The position numbers and the translations under genes are program-made. The notes under the pieces were generated by a model. The model ran no database searches, was not told the DNA's origin, and saw only the letters and a list, made by a program, of their open reading frames with translations. Positions 1-6,604 of a stretch of DNA of 12,267 nucleotides are shown piece after piece; the first letter of the stretch is position 1; every line of letters starts with the position of its first letter. The DNA comes from Acidobacteriota bacterium (GTDB lineage: Bacteria; Acidobacteriota; Vicinamibacteria; Vicinamibacterales; 2-12-FULL-66-21): contig JACDCA010000369.1 of the NCBI GenBank assembly GCA_013694635.1, positions 1-12,267 on the forward strand. Direction: 5' to 3'.

Positions 1-92
1 GTCCTGCGCCATGAAGGGGCGCAGTATACCCCGTATGCAGGCCACGCGCCAGCTCTGGGTTTCATGGGGGGTGTGGGCCCTGCGGTGGTGAT
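1..92. other. Left-edge intergenic stretch, no gene assigned
   Basis: No convincing gene is visible here. On the minus strand an ATG at 12-10 would begin Met-Ala-Gln-Asp and leave the window, so a neighbouring minus-strand gene might start here. A TATACT hexamer (minus strand, positions 28-23) lies 10 nt before that ATG and resembles a sigma-70 -10 element, but there is no good -35 and no Shine-Dalgarno. The plus-strand frame starting at base 1 stays open for about 70 codons, but it runs through the palindromic repeats and its translation looks non-coding. Confidence 0.3.
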
Positions 93-94
93 GA

Positions 95-115
95 GCAGCC
101 CTCAGGGCTGGACTA
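95..115 (+). repeat. REP-like palindrome, copy 1
   Basis: CAGCCCT-C-AGGGCTG at 96-110 is a perfect 7-bp inverted repeat with a 1-nt centre, followed by GACTA. It is the mirror partner of the copy at 159-180 and has the same core and orientation as the copy at 10933-10952. It lies downstream of the speB stop, so together with copy 2 it may end or stabilise the 3' end of the polyamine transcript. It is called REP-like from its structure and recurrence only. Confidence 0.75.
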
Positions 116-158
116 CGTACGGTGCACAGTCAAGGGCTGAAGCGGCTGAGGCTAGTGC

Positions 159-180
159 TAGTCCAGCCCTGCAGGGCTGC
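159..180 (-). repeat. REP-like palindrome, copy 2 (inverted)
   Basis: TAGTC followed by CAGCCCT-GC-AGGGCTG (164-179, a perfect 16-bp palindrome) and C. This is almost exactly the reverse complement of copy 1 (95-115), with one extra base at the centre. The two copies are 43 nt apart and could pair into a cruciform or long hairpin, the typical arrangement of paired REP elements (BIME). It ends 4 nt from the speB stop codon (185-187), a typical REP position and consistent with a bidirectional transcript end. A short direct repeat GCTAGT-GCTAGT (151-162) overlaps its edge. Confidence 0.75.
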
Positions 181-184
181 CCCC

Positions 185-1081
185 TCAGGGCAATTCGCGC
201 GCGAATCGGTAGGTGAGGATCTTATAGATCAGCTTGGCGCAGAGGAAGTTGGGGGCCATCAGCCCGGGCAGGGGACTGAGCTCGACCACATCGCAGCCAA
301 TCACGTCGCGGCGCTCGATGGTCGCCCGGAGGAGGGCGAGCATTTCGTACCACGACAACCCCCCGGGCTCCGGCGTGCCCGTGGCCGGCATGATGGCCGG
401 GTCCATACCATCCACGTCGATGGTGATGTAGACCGGGTCGCCGAGCGATTCGACGACACGGTCGATCCAGGCGGGATCAGCGCGTATCGACGAATCGTAG
501 AAAACGGTGGTGCGCAGTTGCCGGACGACAGCCGCCTCCTCGGTCGACATGCTGCGGATCCCGACCTGCGTGATCGAGGCGTGCTCGAGACTTCGGCGCA
601 TGGCGCAGGCGTGGTTGTGCCGCGTGCCCATGTAGCTGTCGCGCAGGTCGGCGTGTGCATCGATCTGGAGGACGTGGACGCCGCGGTATTTCGCGGCGGC
701 GGCCGCCAGGAGCGGCGGCGTGATGGAATGCTCGCCGCCCAGGGTTACGAGGAACTTGTCACGCGAGAAAACCTCCGACGCGACGCGCTCAATCTCGTTC
801 ATCAGCGGCTCGAGCTCGCCGAACGGCAGCTCCATTTCGGGCAGCGTGAAGATGCCGACCGAGTGGACGTCCACGCCAAGCTCCTCGTCCCACAGCTCCA
901 TATGCGACGACGCCTGCAGGATCTCGCGCGGGCCGTTGCGCGTGCCGGGGACGTACGACGTGGTGCGATCGACGGGAACCGGAAGGATGACGACGCGCGA
1001 GTCGTCGAAGGAGCGCGGTTCGGGGACCGCGCCGCCGAACACCAGTGGCGCGCCATGGTCGTAGTGGAACGGGAAACTCAT
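185..1081 (-). CDS. speB: Agmatinase / ureohydrolase-family protein
   Basis: A 298-residue ureohydrolase (arginase/agmatinase superfamily), a cytosolic binuclear manganese enzyme. Agmatinase converts agmatine to putrescine and urea. The metal-binding signatures are all present: GGEHS (115-119), DAHAD (141-145) and IDVDGMDP (221-228), followed by the TGTPEPGG segment (234-241) typical of agmatinases. Length fits the family (about 290-320). The ATG at 1081 overlaps the stop of the upstream DHS-like gene in an ATGA junction, indicating translational coupling and fixing the start. Substrate is not certain: in some organisms SpeB homologues act on N1-aminopropylagmatine, and the coupling to a DHS-like enzyme makes a modified agmatine worth considering. 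No arginine decarboxylase is present in the window. The gene is followed by an inverted REP pair. Confidence 0.9.
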   Translation of the reverse strand: MSFPFHYDHGAPLVFGGAVPEPRSFDDSRVVILPVPVDRTTSYVPGTRNGPREILQASSHMELWDEELGVDVHSVGIFTLPEMELPFGELEPLMNEIERVASEVFSRDKFLVTLGGEHSITPPLLAAAAAKYRGVHVLQIDAHADLRDSYMGTRHNHACAMRRSLEHASITQVGIRSMSTEEAAVVRQLRTTVFYDSSIRADPAWIDRVVESLGDPVYITIDVDGMDPAIMPATGTPEPGGLSWYEMLALLRATIERRDVIGCDVVELSPLPGLMAPNFLCAKLIYKILTYRFARELP

Positions 1082-2151
1082 TCACGGGCCTCGTAGCGCG
1101 CCTCTGGAAACGGACGTCCATCGACGGCCATGATCGGACCCGAAAGGTCGAAGCGCAGCAGCTTCCGGGAGGCAAGCGCCGCCTGCGCGCTCGTCGCGAG
1201 CGCACTCACCAGCATTGGGAGCACGATGGTCGCATCGGCGTGGACGGTCACCTGCTCTGCGTCAGTCGCGAGCTTGCCCCAGCTCTGCGCCTCCTCGAGG
1301 CTCGAGCCGCTGGCGCCGCCGAAATGCGGCACGTCGGTGACGACCTGCAGCGCATACCCATGGCCCCCGACGCGGTCGTCGTAGAATTCCGCCTGCACGC
1401 TTGCCTGATTGATGAAGTTTTTCGGCGTCCCGCCGCCGAGGACGATCGACGCGGTCCGCGGGCGCCGGATCACGAGATTGGCCGATTCGATGATGTCGCC
1501 GATGACATCGATATGGCCCGCGGCGGCGTCACGATGCCGGCCCTGCGAAAGCCCCATCCCGATCGACGAGTCGGCGATCGCAGGACAGAAGATCGGTACG
1601 TTCGCCCGATACGCTGCGGTCAGGATGCCGTCACGGCCGGTTTCCTTCCACAGGTACTCACCGAGCCGGTAGAGGAACTCGCGAGTGGTGTACGGCCTGC
1701 GCTCCAGCGTCAACGCGAAATCCGCTATCCATTCGTCGTTGTCGCAGAACTCCTCTTCGCTCGCGTAAGTGTCGTAGACACGGTCGATGCGGTCCGCCTG
1801 CAGCGCGGCGTCGTTCTCACGCGGCGAGCCGACGTAATGACGCCTGCCGCGCGTCTCGTGCAGATCGTGGTACAGGTTGGCGCCGGTCGAGACGAGGCAG
1901 TCGACATAGCGGTGCGTGAGCAGGTGCGCGACGATGAGACGAAGGCCGCCGGCACTCAGCGCGCCCGCCATGCCGAGAAAGATGGTGCAGTCGGCGGTGA
2001 GCATCTTCTCCCAGATGCGGTACGCGGTCGCGACGCTCCGGCCCTGGAAGGAGATCCGCTCCATCCGCGAGAGCATTTCGTCGACCCCAAGCCCCGGCTC
2101 GACAGCGAACGGCTCGACCGGCACGCGGAGAAACCGGGACTTATTCGGCAT
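1078..2151 (-). CDS. Deoxyhypusine synthase-like protein (probable polyamine aminobutyl-transferase)
   Basis: 357 residues of the deoxyhypusine synthase (DHS) family. DHS enzymes use NAD to cleave spermidine and pass the aminobutyl group to an acceptor amine through an imine on an active-site lysine. The equivalent segment is GGGTPKNF (239-246), with Lys244 the probable catalytic lysine. STGANLYHD (88-96) matches the family's NAD-site region, and GGASGSSLEEAQSWGK (278-293) the conserved C-terminal part. Bacteria lack eIF5A, so protein hypusination is unlikely; related enzymes make homospermidine or other polyamines. The ATGA overlap with speB supports a polyamine role. There is a 24-nt gap from the upstream barrel gene and no clear Shine-Dalgarno. 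The family call is firm; the exact substrate is not determinable here. Confidence 0.88.
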   Translation of the reverse strand: MPNKSRFLRVPVEPFAVEPGLGVDEMLSRMERISFQGRSVATAYRIWEKMLTADCTIFLGMAGALSAGGLRLIVAHLLTHRYVDCLVSTGANLYHDLHETRGRRHYVGSPRENDAALQADRIDRVYDTYASEEEFCDNDEWIADFALTLERRPYTTREFLYRLGEYLWKETGRDGILTAAYRANVPIFCPAIADSSIGMGLSQGRHRDAAAGHIDVIGDIIESANLVIRRPRTASIVLGGGTPKNFINQASVQAEFYDDRVGGHGYALQVVTDVPHFGGASGSSLEEAQSWGKLATDAEQVTVHADATIVLPMLVSALATSAQAALASRKLLRFDLSGPIMAVDGRPFPEARYEARE

Positions 2152-2175
2152 GCGCGGTCATTTTACGTTAGTCGT

Positions 2176-5058
2176 CTAGAAGGCGCGGCCGATGCGCGCG
2201 AACAGCGTTGCGCCCCGCGAACGACCGGTTGGATCGTGGCGCCACGCGATCCCTCCTGCGGCGGTCAGCGGCAGCGAGTACGCGACGACGACGTCGGCCG
2301 AGAGCTCCGCGCCGAGTGAGGCCCGGCGGTCGCGGCGCGTGAGGCGAGACTCCCAGGCGGCGCCGGCGTCGGCGAACACCGCGCCGTGGAGCGAGCGCAG
2401 GAAGAGCGGCCAGGTGCCCACGCCGCGTTCGATCCATGCGAGCGGGAAGCGGTAGTCGACATTCAGGACGGCCGCCCGCGAGCCATTCACGTCGCCGGTG
2501 TCGAATCCGCGTACCAGCGCGATGGCGTCGAGATCGAATTCGATATCACCCGTCTGCGGCCCGGCGCCTCCCGGCGCGAACACACGGCGCACCCGGGGAT
2601 CTCCCCACGCGCCGGCGACGGCAGCCCGCAGCGCGAGCGCGGCGTGACGGGGCCCGACGTGGACGTAGGCGCGCCCGTCGGCGATCGCGGCCCCTGCGTT
2701 ACCGGTCGCTCCGAGCGCCTTCCGTGTCCACTCGGATGACGCGGTCAGGCTGAACCCGTGTTCGTTGCTAATGGAGTATCCGTAGCGTCTGGACGTATCG
2801 ATGCTCCACGCCGCCCGAAGCGCACGGCGCGCGATCGTCGCATCCACCGCCGGCTCGCACGAGGCGCAATCGACGACTTCGGTCGCGCCGTGGAAGGAGC
2901 CAAACAACAGCTGCGACCGGCGAATCCGCCGGAAGCGCACGAGCGCACCCGCGTTCACTTCCGTCGTCCGCAGGGTGCCGTCTGTCTCCCAGGGATCGGT
3001 GTCGTCCGAAATACTCCCGAACACGATGGGCCGCCAGCGGTCGTAGGTGTAGCCCGCGTACCAGTCGGGCCGCGCGCGCGTCGACCACCTAGCGCCGCCG
3101 TAGTACGCGTGCCTTCCGAGTGCATCGATTCCGGCGGTCAACGCTCCGATCGATAGCTCCTCGTCGTCCACCTCGAGAATCGGCGACCAGAAGCGTGGCG
3201 CCAGCGTACGGAATGGATCGTAACGACGGCCGACCGTCGCGACAGGAAGATTCGCGGGCAACGCTGCCGCAGGAGCCGACACAGGTGCCGCGATGTCGAC
3301 GCTCACAGGTTCCCAGGAAGCTTCCGCAAGCGTCATCGAGAAAAGATCGAAGCCGTCAGGTGTGTATCCGAGAAACACGAGCCTCGTGCCGTCCGGAGAG
3401 ATGTCCGGCGATTGCGCCGCGTCACCGGCATTGGTCAGCCGCCGGACGTTGCCGTCCGCAACATCCGCGGCTTGAATTTCGAAGGGCCGTCGATCGCCAG
3501 AGGATGCGAAATACACGGTACGTCCGTCCGGCGCCCAGGCGGGTCCGCTCATGCGGGCCCCTGCAGGCCCGTGCGTGAGCCGCCGCACCGAGCCTGTTGC
3601 CGCGTCCACGAGAACGATTTCTGAGGGACCGCCGAGGCTCCTTCGTTCGACCGCAATCGTCCGGCCGTCCGGAGACCATCGAGGGGCAGCGAAGTCCACG
3701 CCTGGTTCCGACACTAGAACCGCCGGAACGCCGACACTATCGGCGATGGGGAGCGGGAGCGTACCAAGCGCGCGCCCCTCCGGCCCCTGGACGACGCAGA
3801 CGATGGTCTTGCCATCACGACTGACGTGCGGGTCGGCGGCGCGCTGCTCGCGCGTCAATCTCCGGATTGCCTGGGTACGACGGTCGACGGCGTACAGGTC
3901 CGACTGGAGCGCAACGCTTCGGACGTACTCCACCTGGTCGAACACGATCTCGTCCGATGTCCCGCCAAGGCGTCCGCCGTTGACCTGCGTGGTGATCCGC
4001 CGCGGTCCCTCTGCCGTGAGCTCCATCAGCGCAGGGAAACCGTGCGGGTCGGCAGCGAGATAGAAGAGCCGTCCGTCCTGTGAATGCCAGGGCGCGCTGA
4101 CATTGAAACCATGGTGCGTGAGTCGCGTCCGGGTCGTCTTCTCCTCCGCGGCCGCCTGGTGTGCGCGCGCAAAGTCGTCCCAGAGGCGCCCCAGCGATTT
4201 TCCGTACACCTTCCGGAACGCGAGGGAACCGAAGTACGGCGGCATCGCCGCCGTCTCATTGGCAAGCCGCTCGAGTGACGGACGTCCGTACACCGTCGCG
4301 AGGTACTCATGGAAGTAGCCGCCGTAAAGATACGCGGTGTGACCGGACGGCCAGTCCACGAGCGTGTTACTCGCCCGTCCGAGCGAAGAGAACCGTCCTG
4401 CGGCGGCGGCACGATCGATGATCATCCGGAAGTCGCCGGCTGGTGGACGTCCTTCCCCGGTGACCGCACCTTCTTCATGCGTCGCGATCCCTTCGATGAG
4501 CATCGGCGGCAGGAAGAGGTTGGGGTAGAAGAGCGGCAGGCGACCAAACGGACGTCCGATGGCGCCCAGCCAGCCGCGCGATCGCTCGAGGTGCAGGACG
4601 TGCGTGTACTCGTGCGTGAACACGAGCCGCAGCCAGTCACGCGTATTGCCGATGATCGAATCGGCCCGCGGCGCCGCAGCCACGATTTCGATCAGGTTGT
4701 ACGGCACCGACGTCGCCCAGCCGTTGGACAGGTCCGTCTGATCCACGAGGATGACGTTGACGCGCATCCGCGGACGTCCAAGCCGCGGTTCCATTTCGGT
4801 GGCGACCTGTTCGGCGAGGACCGCGAGCCGGCGCGCGATCGCCTCCTCACCCTGATGAAAATGGATATCGAACCTGGGCGTCGACAGCGTCCGAAAACGC
4901 AGCTTCGGATCATAACGTTCCGAAGCCGAAAGCGCAGTCGACGTGGCAGAAATTGCCATCAACAACGCCGCTGCACCAGCGCAGATTCGTCCCCGCAACC
5001 CACGCACACGCTGAAGTTGCGGATTCGGGGTTAGGCCCCGTTTCAGGCCTCGTGTCAC
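2176..5058 (-). CDS. Zinc metalloprotease / TolB-like beta-propeller / Omp85-type outer-membrane barrel fusion
   Basis: 960 residues, probably in the outer membrane. A signal peptide spans about 20-46 (hydrophobic AGAAALLMAIS stretch). Residues 50-310 resemble a peptidase-MA-like module with HEYTH (149-153), an HExxH zinc motif, and a possible third ligand Glu189 in MLIEG. Residues 315-580 hold TolB/PD40 propeller repeats: SQDG 326, SRDG 413, SPDG 462, APDG 509, SPDG 554. Residues 615-960 look like a beta-barrel: VRGF (849-852) matches the Omp85 loop-6 motif, FADAG (895-899) is a typical barrel strand, and the chain ends in Phe. No POTRA repeats are visible, so the propeller sits where POTRA would. 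The start is GTG (5058), with GGAG 6 nt upstream, overlapping the upstream stop as GTGA. CxxC (731-734) probably lies in a barrel loop. Function unknown. Confidence 0.82.
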   Translation of the reverse strand: MTRGLKRGLTPNPQLQRVRGLRGRICAGAAALLMAISATSTALSASERYDPKLRFRTLSTPRFDIHFHQGEEAIARRLAVLAEQVATEMEPRLGRPRMRVNVILVDQTDLSNGWATSVPYNLIEIVAAAPRADSIIGNTRDWLRLVFTHEYTHVLHLERSRGWLGAIGRPFGRLPLFYPNLFLPPMLIEGIATHEEGAVTGEGRPPAGDFRMIIDRAAAAGRFSSLGRASNTLVDWPSGHTAYLYGGYFHEYLATVYGRPSLERLANETAAMPPYFGSLAFRKVYGKSLGRLWDDFARAHQAAAEEKTTRTRLTHHGFNVSAPWHSQDGRLFYLAADPHGFPALMELTAEGPRRITTQVNGGRLGGTSDEIVFDQVEYVRSVALQSDLYAVDRRTQAIRRLTREQRAADPHVSRDGKTIVCVVQGPEGRALGTLPLPIADSVGVPAVLVSEPGVDFAAPRWSPDGRTIAVERRSLGGPSEIVLVDAATGSVRRLTHGPAGARMSGPAWAPDGRTVYFASSGDRRPFEIQAADVADGNVRRLTNAGDAAQSPDISPDGTRLVFLGYTPDGFDLFSMTLAEASWEPVSVDIAAPVSAPAAALPANLPVATVGRRYDPFRTLAPRFWSPILEVDDEELSIGALTAGIDALGRHAYYGGARWSTRARPDWYAGYTYDRWRPIVFGSISDDTDPWETDGTLRTTEVNAGALVRFRRIRRSQLLFGSFHGATEVVDCASCEPAVDATIARRALRAAWSIDTSRRYGYSISNEHGFSLTASSEWTRKALGATGNAGAAIADGRAYVHVGPRHAALALRAAVAGAWGDPRVRRVFAPGGAGPQTGDIEFDLDAIALVRGFDTGDVNGSRAAVLNVDYRFPLAWIERGVGTWPLFLRSLHGAVFADAGAAWESRLTRRDRRASLGAELSADVVVAYSLPLTAAGGIAWRHDPTGRSRGATLFARIGRAF

Positions 5059-5061
5059 GAG
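4993..5061 (-). promoter_or_regulatory. Cluster of three hairpins over the start of the protease-barrel gene
   Basis: Three inverted repeats lie in a row. CTCGTG-T-CACGAG (5049-5061) encloses the GTG start and the preceding stop; CGGGG-TTAGG-CCCCG (5026-5040) is a perfect 5-bp stem; CCGCAAC/GTTGCGG (4993-4999 and 5016-5022) is a perfect 7-bp stem with a 16-nt loop. In mRNA these could restrain initiation until ribosomes finish the upstream gene. On the minus strand GCCTAAC (5036-5030) fits the RYYYAAC core of an integron attC site, but the partner GTTRRRY is not found. These bases encode the basic segment before the signal-peptide core. The regulatory role is inference. Confidence 0.4.
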
Positions 5062-6479
5062 CCGCTCCTATACACGTTCTTGAGGAATGTGAAGTCGGCG
5101 ATGGGGGAGAGGGACACGCCGTGGACGTCCGCCTGGCACACGGCGACATTAGTGCGATACCAGAGCGGAACGTACGGGACGTCCGCCGCGATCATCTGCT
5201 GCGCCTGCGAATACAGCCTCCGCCGGTGGCCATCGTCGGGAGAGAGCGCCGCCTCCTCGATCAGCCTGTCGACTTCAGGACGGCGATAAAAGACGCGGTT
5301 GAGGCCCGCCGGAGGTTCCTGTTTCGAGTGGAAAACACGCCGCAGGATGTCGGGGTCCGTGACACCGACGAACTGGAGCGTGTAGAGCTGAAAATTCCCG
5401 CGAGCCGCATCGTTGAGGAGTGTGGGCAGTTCCGTTGTCCGCACCTCCACCGCCACACCGATGCCCGCAAGATCGTGCTGGATCACCGCCGCCTGGACGC
5501 GGTACACCTCCGAGGTGGACGTCCGCAGCGTCAGGTGAAATCGAGGACGCGGACCCTCGCCGTCAGGATCGGGAAGGCCGGCGGCGTCGAGCAGCCGTCG
5601 CGCTTCCCCCGGATCGTGATGGAACTTGAAAACGTTGGGCTCGAACGCCCACGACATCGGCGGGATAATGCCCACCGCAACGGTCGCCAGCCCTCTGCGC
5701 AGGTGCGTCACGATCGCCTCGCGGTCGATGGCGTATCCCAGCGCCTTCCGCACCTTTAGACGACTGAGATACGGGTCACGGAGGTTCATGCCCATGTACG
5801 CATAGTCCGTCCCCGGCGCGGTCACCACTTTCACCCGCCCCTCGTCGCGGAGCTGCGCCACGATGTCGGGCGCGAGGTCGTTGACGATGAGATCCACCGC
5901 GCCTTTGCGCAGCTCGAGCCCGCGCATCGTGTCGTCGGGGATCACCTTCAGGACGACGCCGCTGTTCTTCGGCCGCCCGCCGTAGTACTGATCGAACGCT
6001 GTCAGCACGATCCGATCGTCGGCAACGAAGCTGGAGAGCTTGTATGGACCGGTGCCGATCGGCTGCCGCGCATTGGCGGCCCCCGAGCCGTCCTGCACGA
6101 TCCCCATGACGAAATTGATCGGGAAGGAGGCGGACGCCTCCTTGAGCGTGAACTTCACGGTGTAGGGGTCGAGCGCCTCGACCGCTTGGACGGCGCGATA
6201 CGCAGCCGTCCGGCCCCGGAACTTCGGGTCGAGAAAGCTTCTGAACGTGTAGACGACGTCGGCAGCTGTCAACGCGCCTCCGTTGTGAAAGAGCACGCCG
6301 CGTCGCAGCTTCGCGACATAGGTGACCGGGTCCGCCTGATCGATGGATTCCGCCAGTTCCAGGACGACGCGGAGGTTGTCGTCAATCCGCGCGAGGGGGC
6401 TGTAAAGGAGCTGGTGCGCTTTCTGCGACGCTTCATCGGTCGCAACCCGCGGGTCCAGATCGAGCGCCGAATTCGTCAT
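5055..6479 (-). CDS. Family-5 extracellular solute-binding protein (peptide-type), probable lipoprotein; true start upstream
   Basis: 474 residues from the first ATG. It is recognisable as an ABC-transporter family-5 (oligopeptide/DppA-OppA type) substrate-binding protein, for example from LDPRVATDEASQ near the N terminus, YVAKLRRGVLFHNGGALTAADV, and GYAIDREAI. Such proteins capture peptides or similar solutes outside the inner membrane. The frame stays open above the ATG: codons from about 6554 down to 6480 read WVLILSATFACSKNEPPPPG then AIVVG, which looks like a hydrophobic signal segment, a lipobox cysteine (codon 6524-6522) and the first beta-strand of the mature protein. The ATG is therefore probably internal, but no ATG, GTG or TTG exists in frame between it and mutS. 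No permease or ATPase genes are nearby, so it is an orphan. It overlaps the next gene by 4 nt. Confidence 0.85.
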   Translation of the reverse strand: MTNSALDLDPRVATDEASQKAHQLLYSPLARIDDNLRVVLELAESIDQADPVTYVAKLRRGVLFHNGGALTAADVVYTFRSFLDPKFRGRTAAYRAVQAVEALDPYTVKFTLKEASASFPINFVMGIVQDGSGAANARQPIGTGPYKLSSFVADDRIVLTAFDQYYGGRPKNSGVVLKVIPDDTMRGLELRKGAVDLIVNDLAPDIVAQLRDEGRVKVVTAPGTDYAYMGMNLRDPYLSRLKVRKALGYAIDREAIVTHLRRGLATVAVGIIPPMSWAFEPNVFKFHHDPGEARRLLDAAGLPDPDGEGPRPRFHLTLRTSTSEVYRVQAAVIQHDLAGIGVAVEVRTTELPTLLNDAARGNFQLYTLQFVGVTDPDILRRVFHSKQEPPAGLNRVFYRRPEVDRLIEEAALSPDDGHRRRLYSQAQQMIAADVPYVPLWYRTNVAVCQADVHGVSLSPIADFTFLKNVYRSGS

Positions 6480-6547
6480 GCCGACGACAATCGCGCCGGG
6501 CGGAGGTGGCTCGTTCTTCGAGCAGGCGAACGTCGCCGAGAGAATAA

Positions 6548-6600
6548 GGACCCAGGGACCCAGGGACCTGGGGACCCCAGGACCTGCGGACCTGCGGATG
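6548..6600. repeat. 8-bp-period GGACC tandem array at the 5' end of the binding-protein gene
   Basis: GGACC begins at 6548, 6556, 6564, 6572, 6580 and 6588, an exact 8-bp period over six units, with a degenerate seventh (GGATG) at 6596. Spacers vary between CAG, TGG, CCA-like and TGC triplets. Within it, CCTGGGG-A-CCCCAGG (6567-6581) is a perfect 7-bp inverted repeat. The array fills the gap between the mutS stop (6605-6607) and the signal-peptide codons of the binding protein. Because 8 is not a multiple of 3, gain or loss of a unit would shift any frame reading through it. Confidence 0.85.
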
Positions 6601-6604
6601 ATGC

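Noticed and set aside
10..12. Start of a further minus-strand gene at the left edge
   Set aside because: Only four codons are visible and there is no ribosome binding site, so no coding call is possible.
122..2319. Long plus-strand open frames (122-1096, 324 codons; 1045-2319, 424 codons)
   Set aside because: They are antisense to speB and the DHS-like gene, whose family motifs are unmistakable. Their translations are Arg/Asp/Val-rich shadows typical of high-GC DNA with no recognisable domain.
5030..5036. Integron attC site / gene-cassette boundary
   Set aside because: Only one core-like heptamer is present. No matching GTTRRRY partner, integrase or cassette array is visible, so it is kept only as a weak note.
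6548..6600. CRISPR array or terminator
   Set aside because: Unit length is 8 bp with no unique spacers of CRISPR size. The internal palindrome is not followed by a T-run on either strand.
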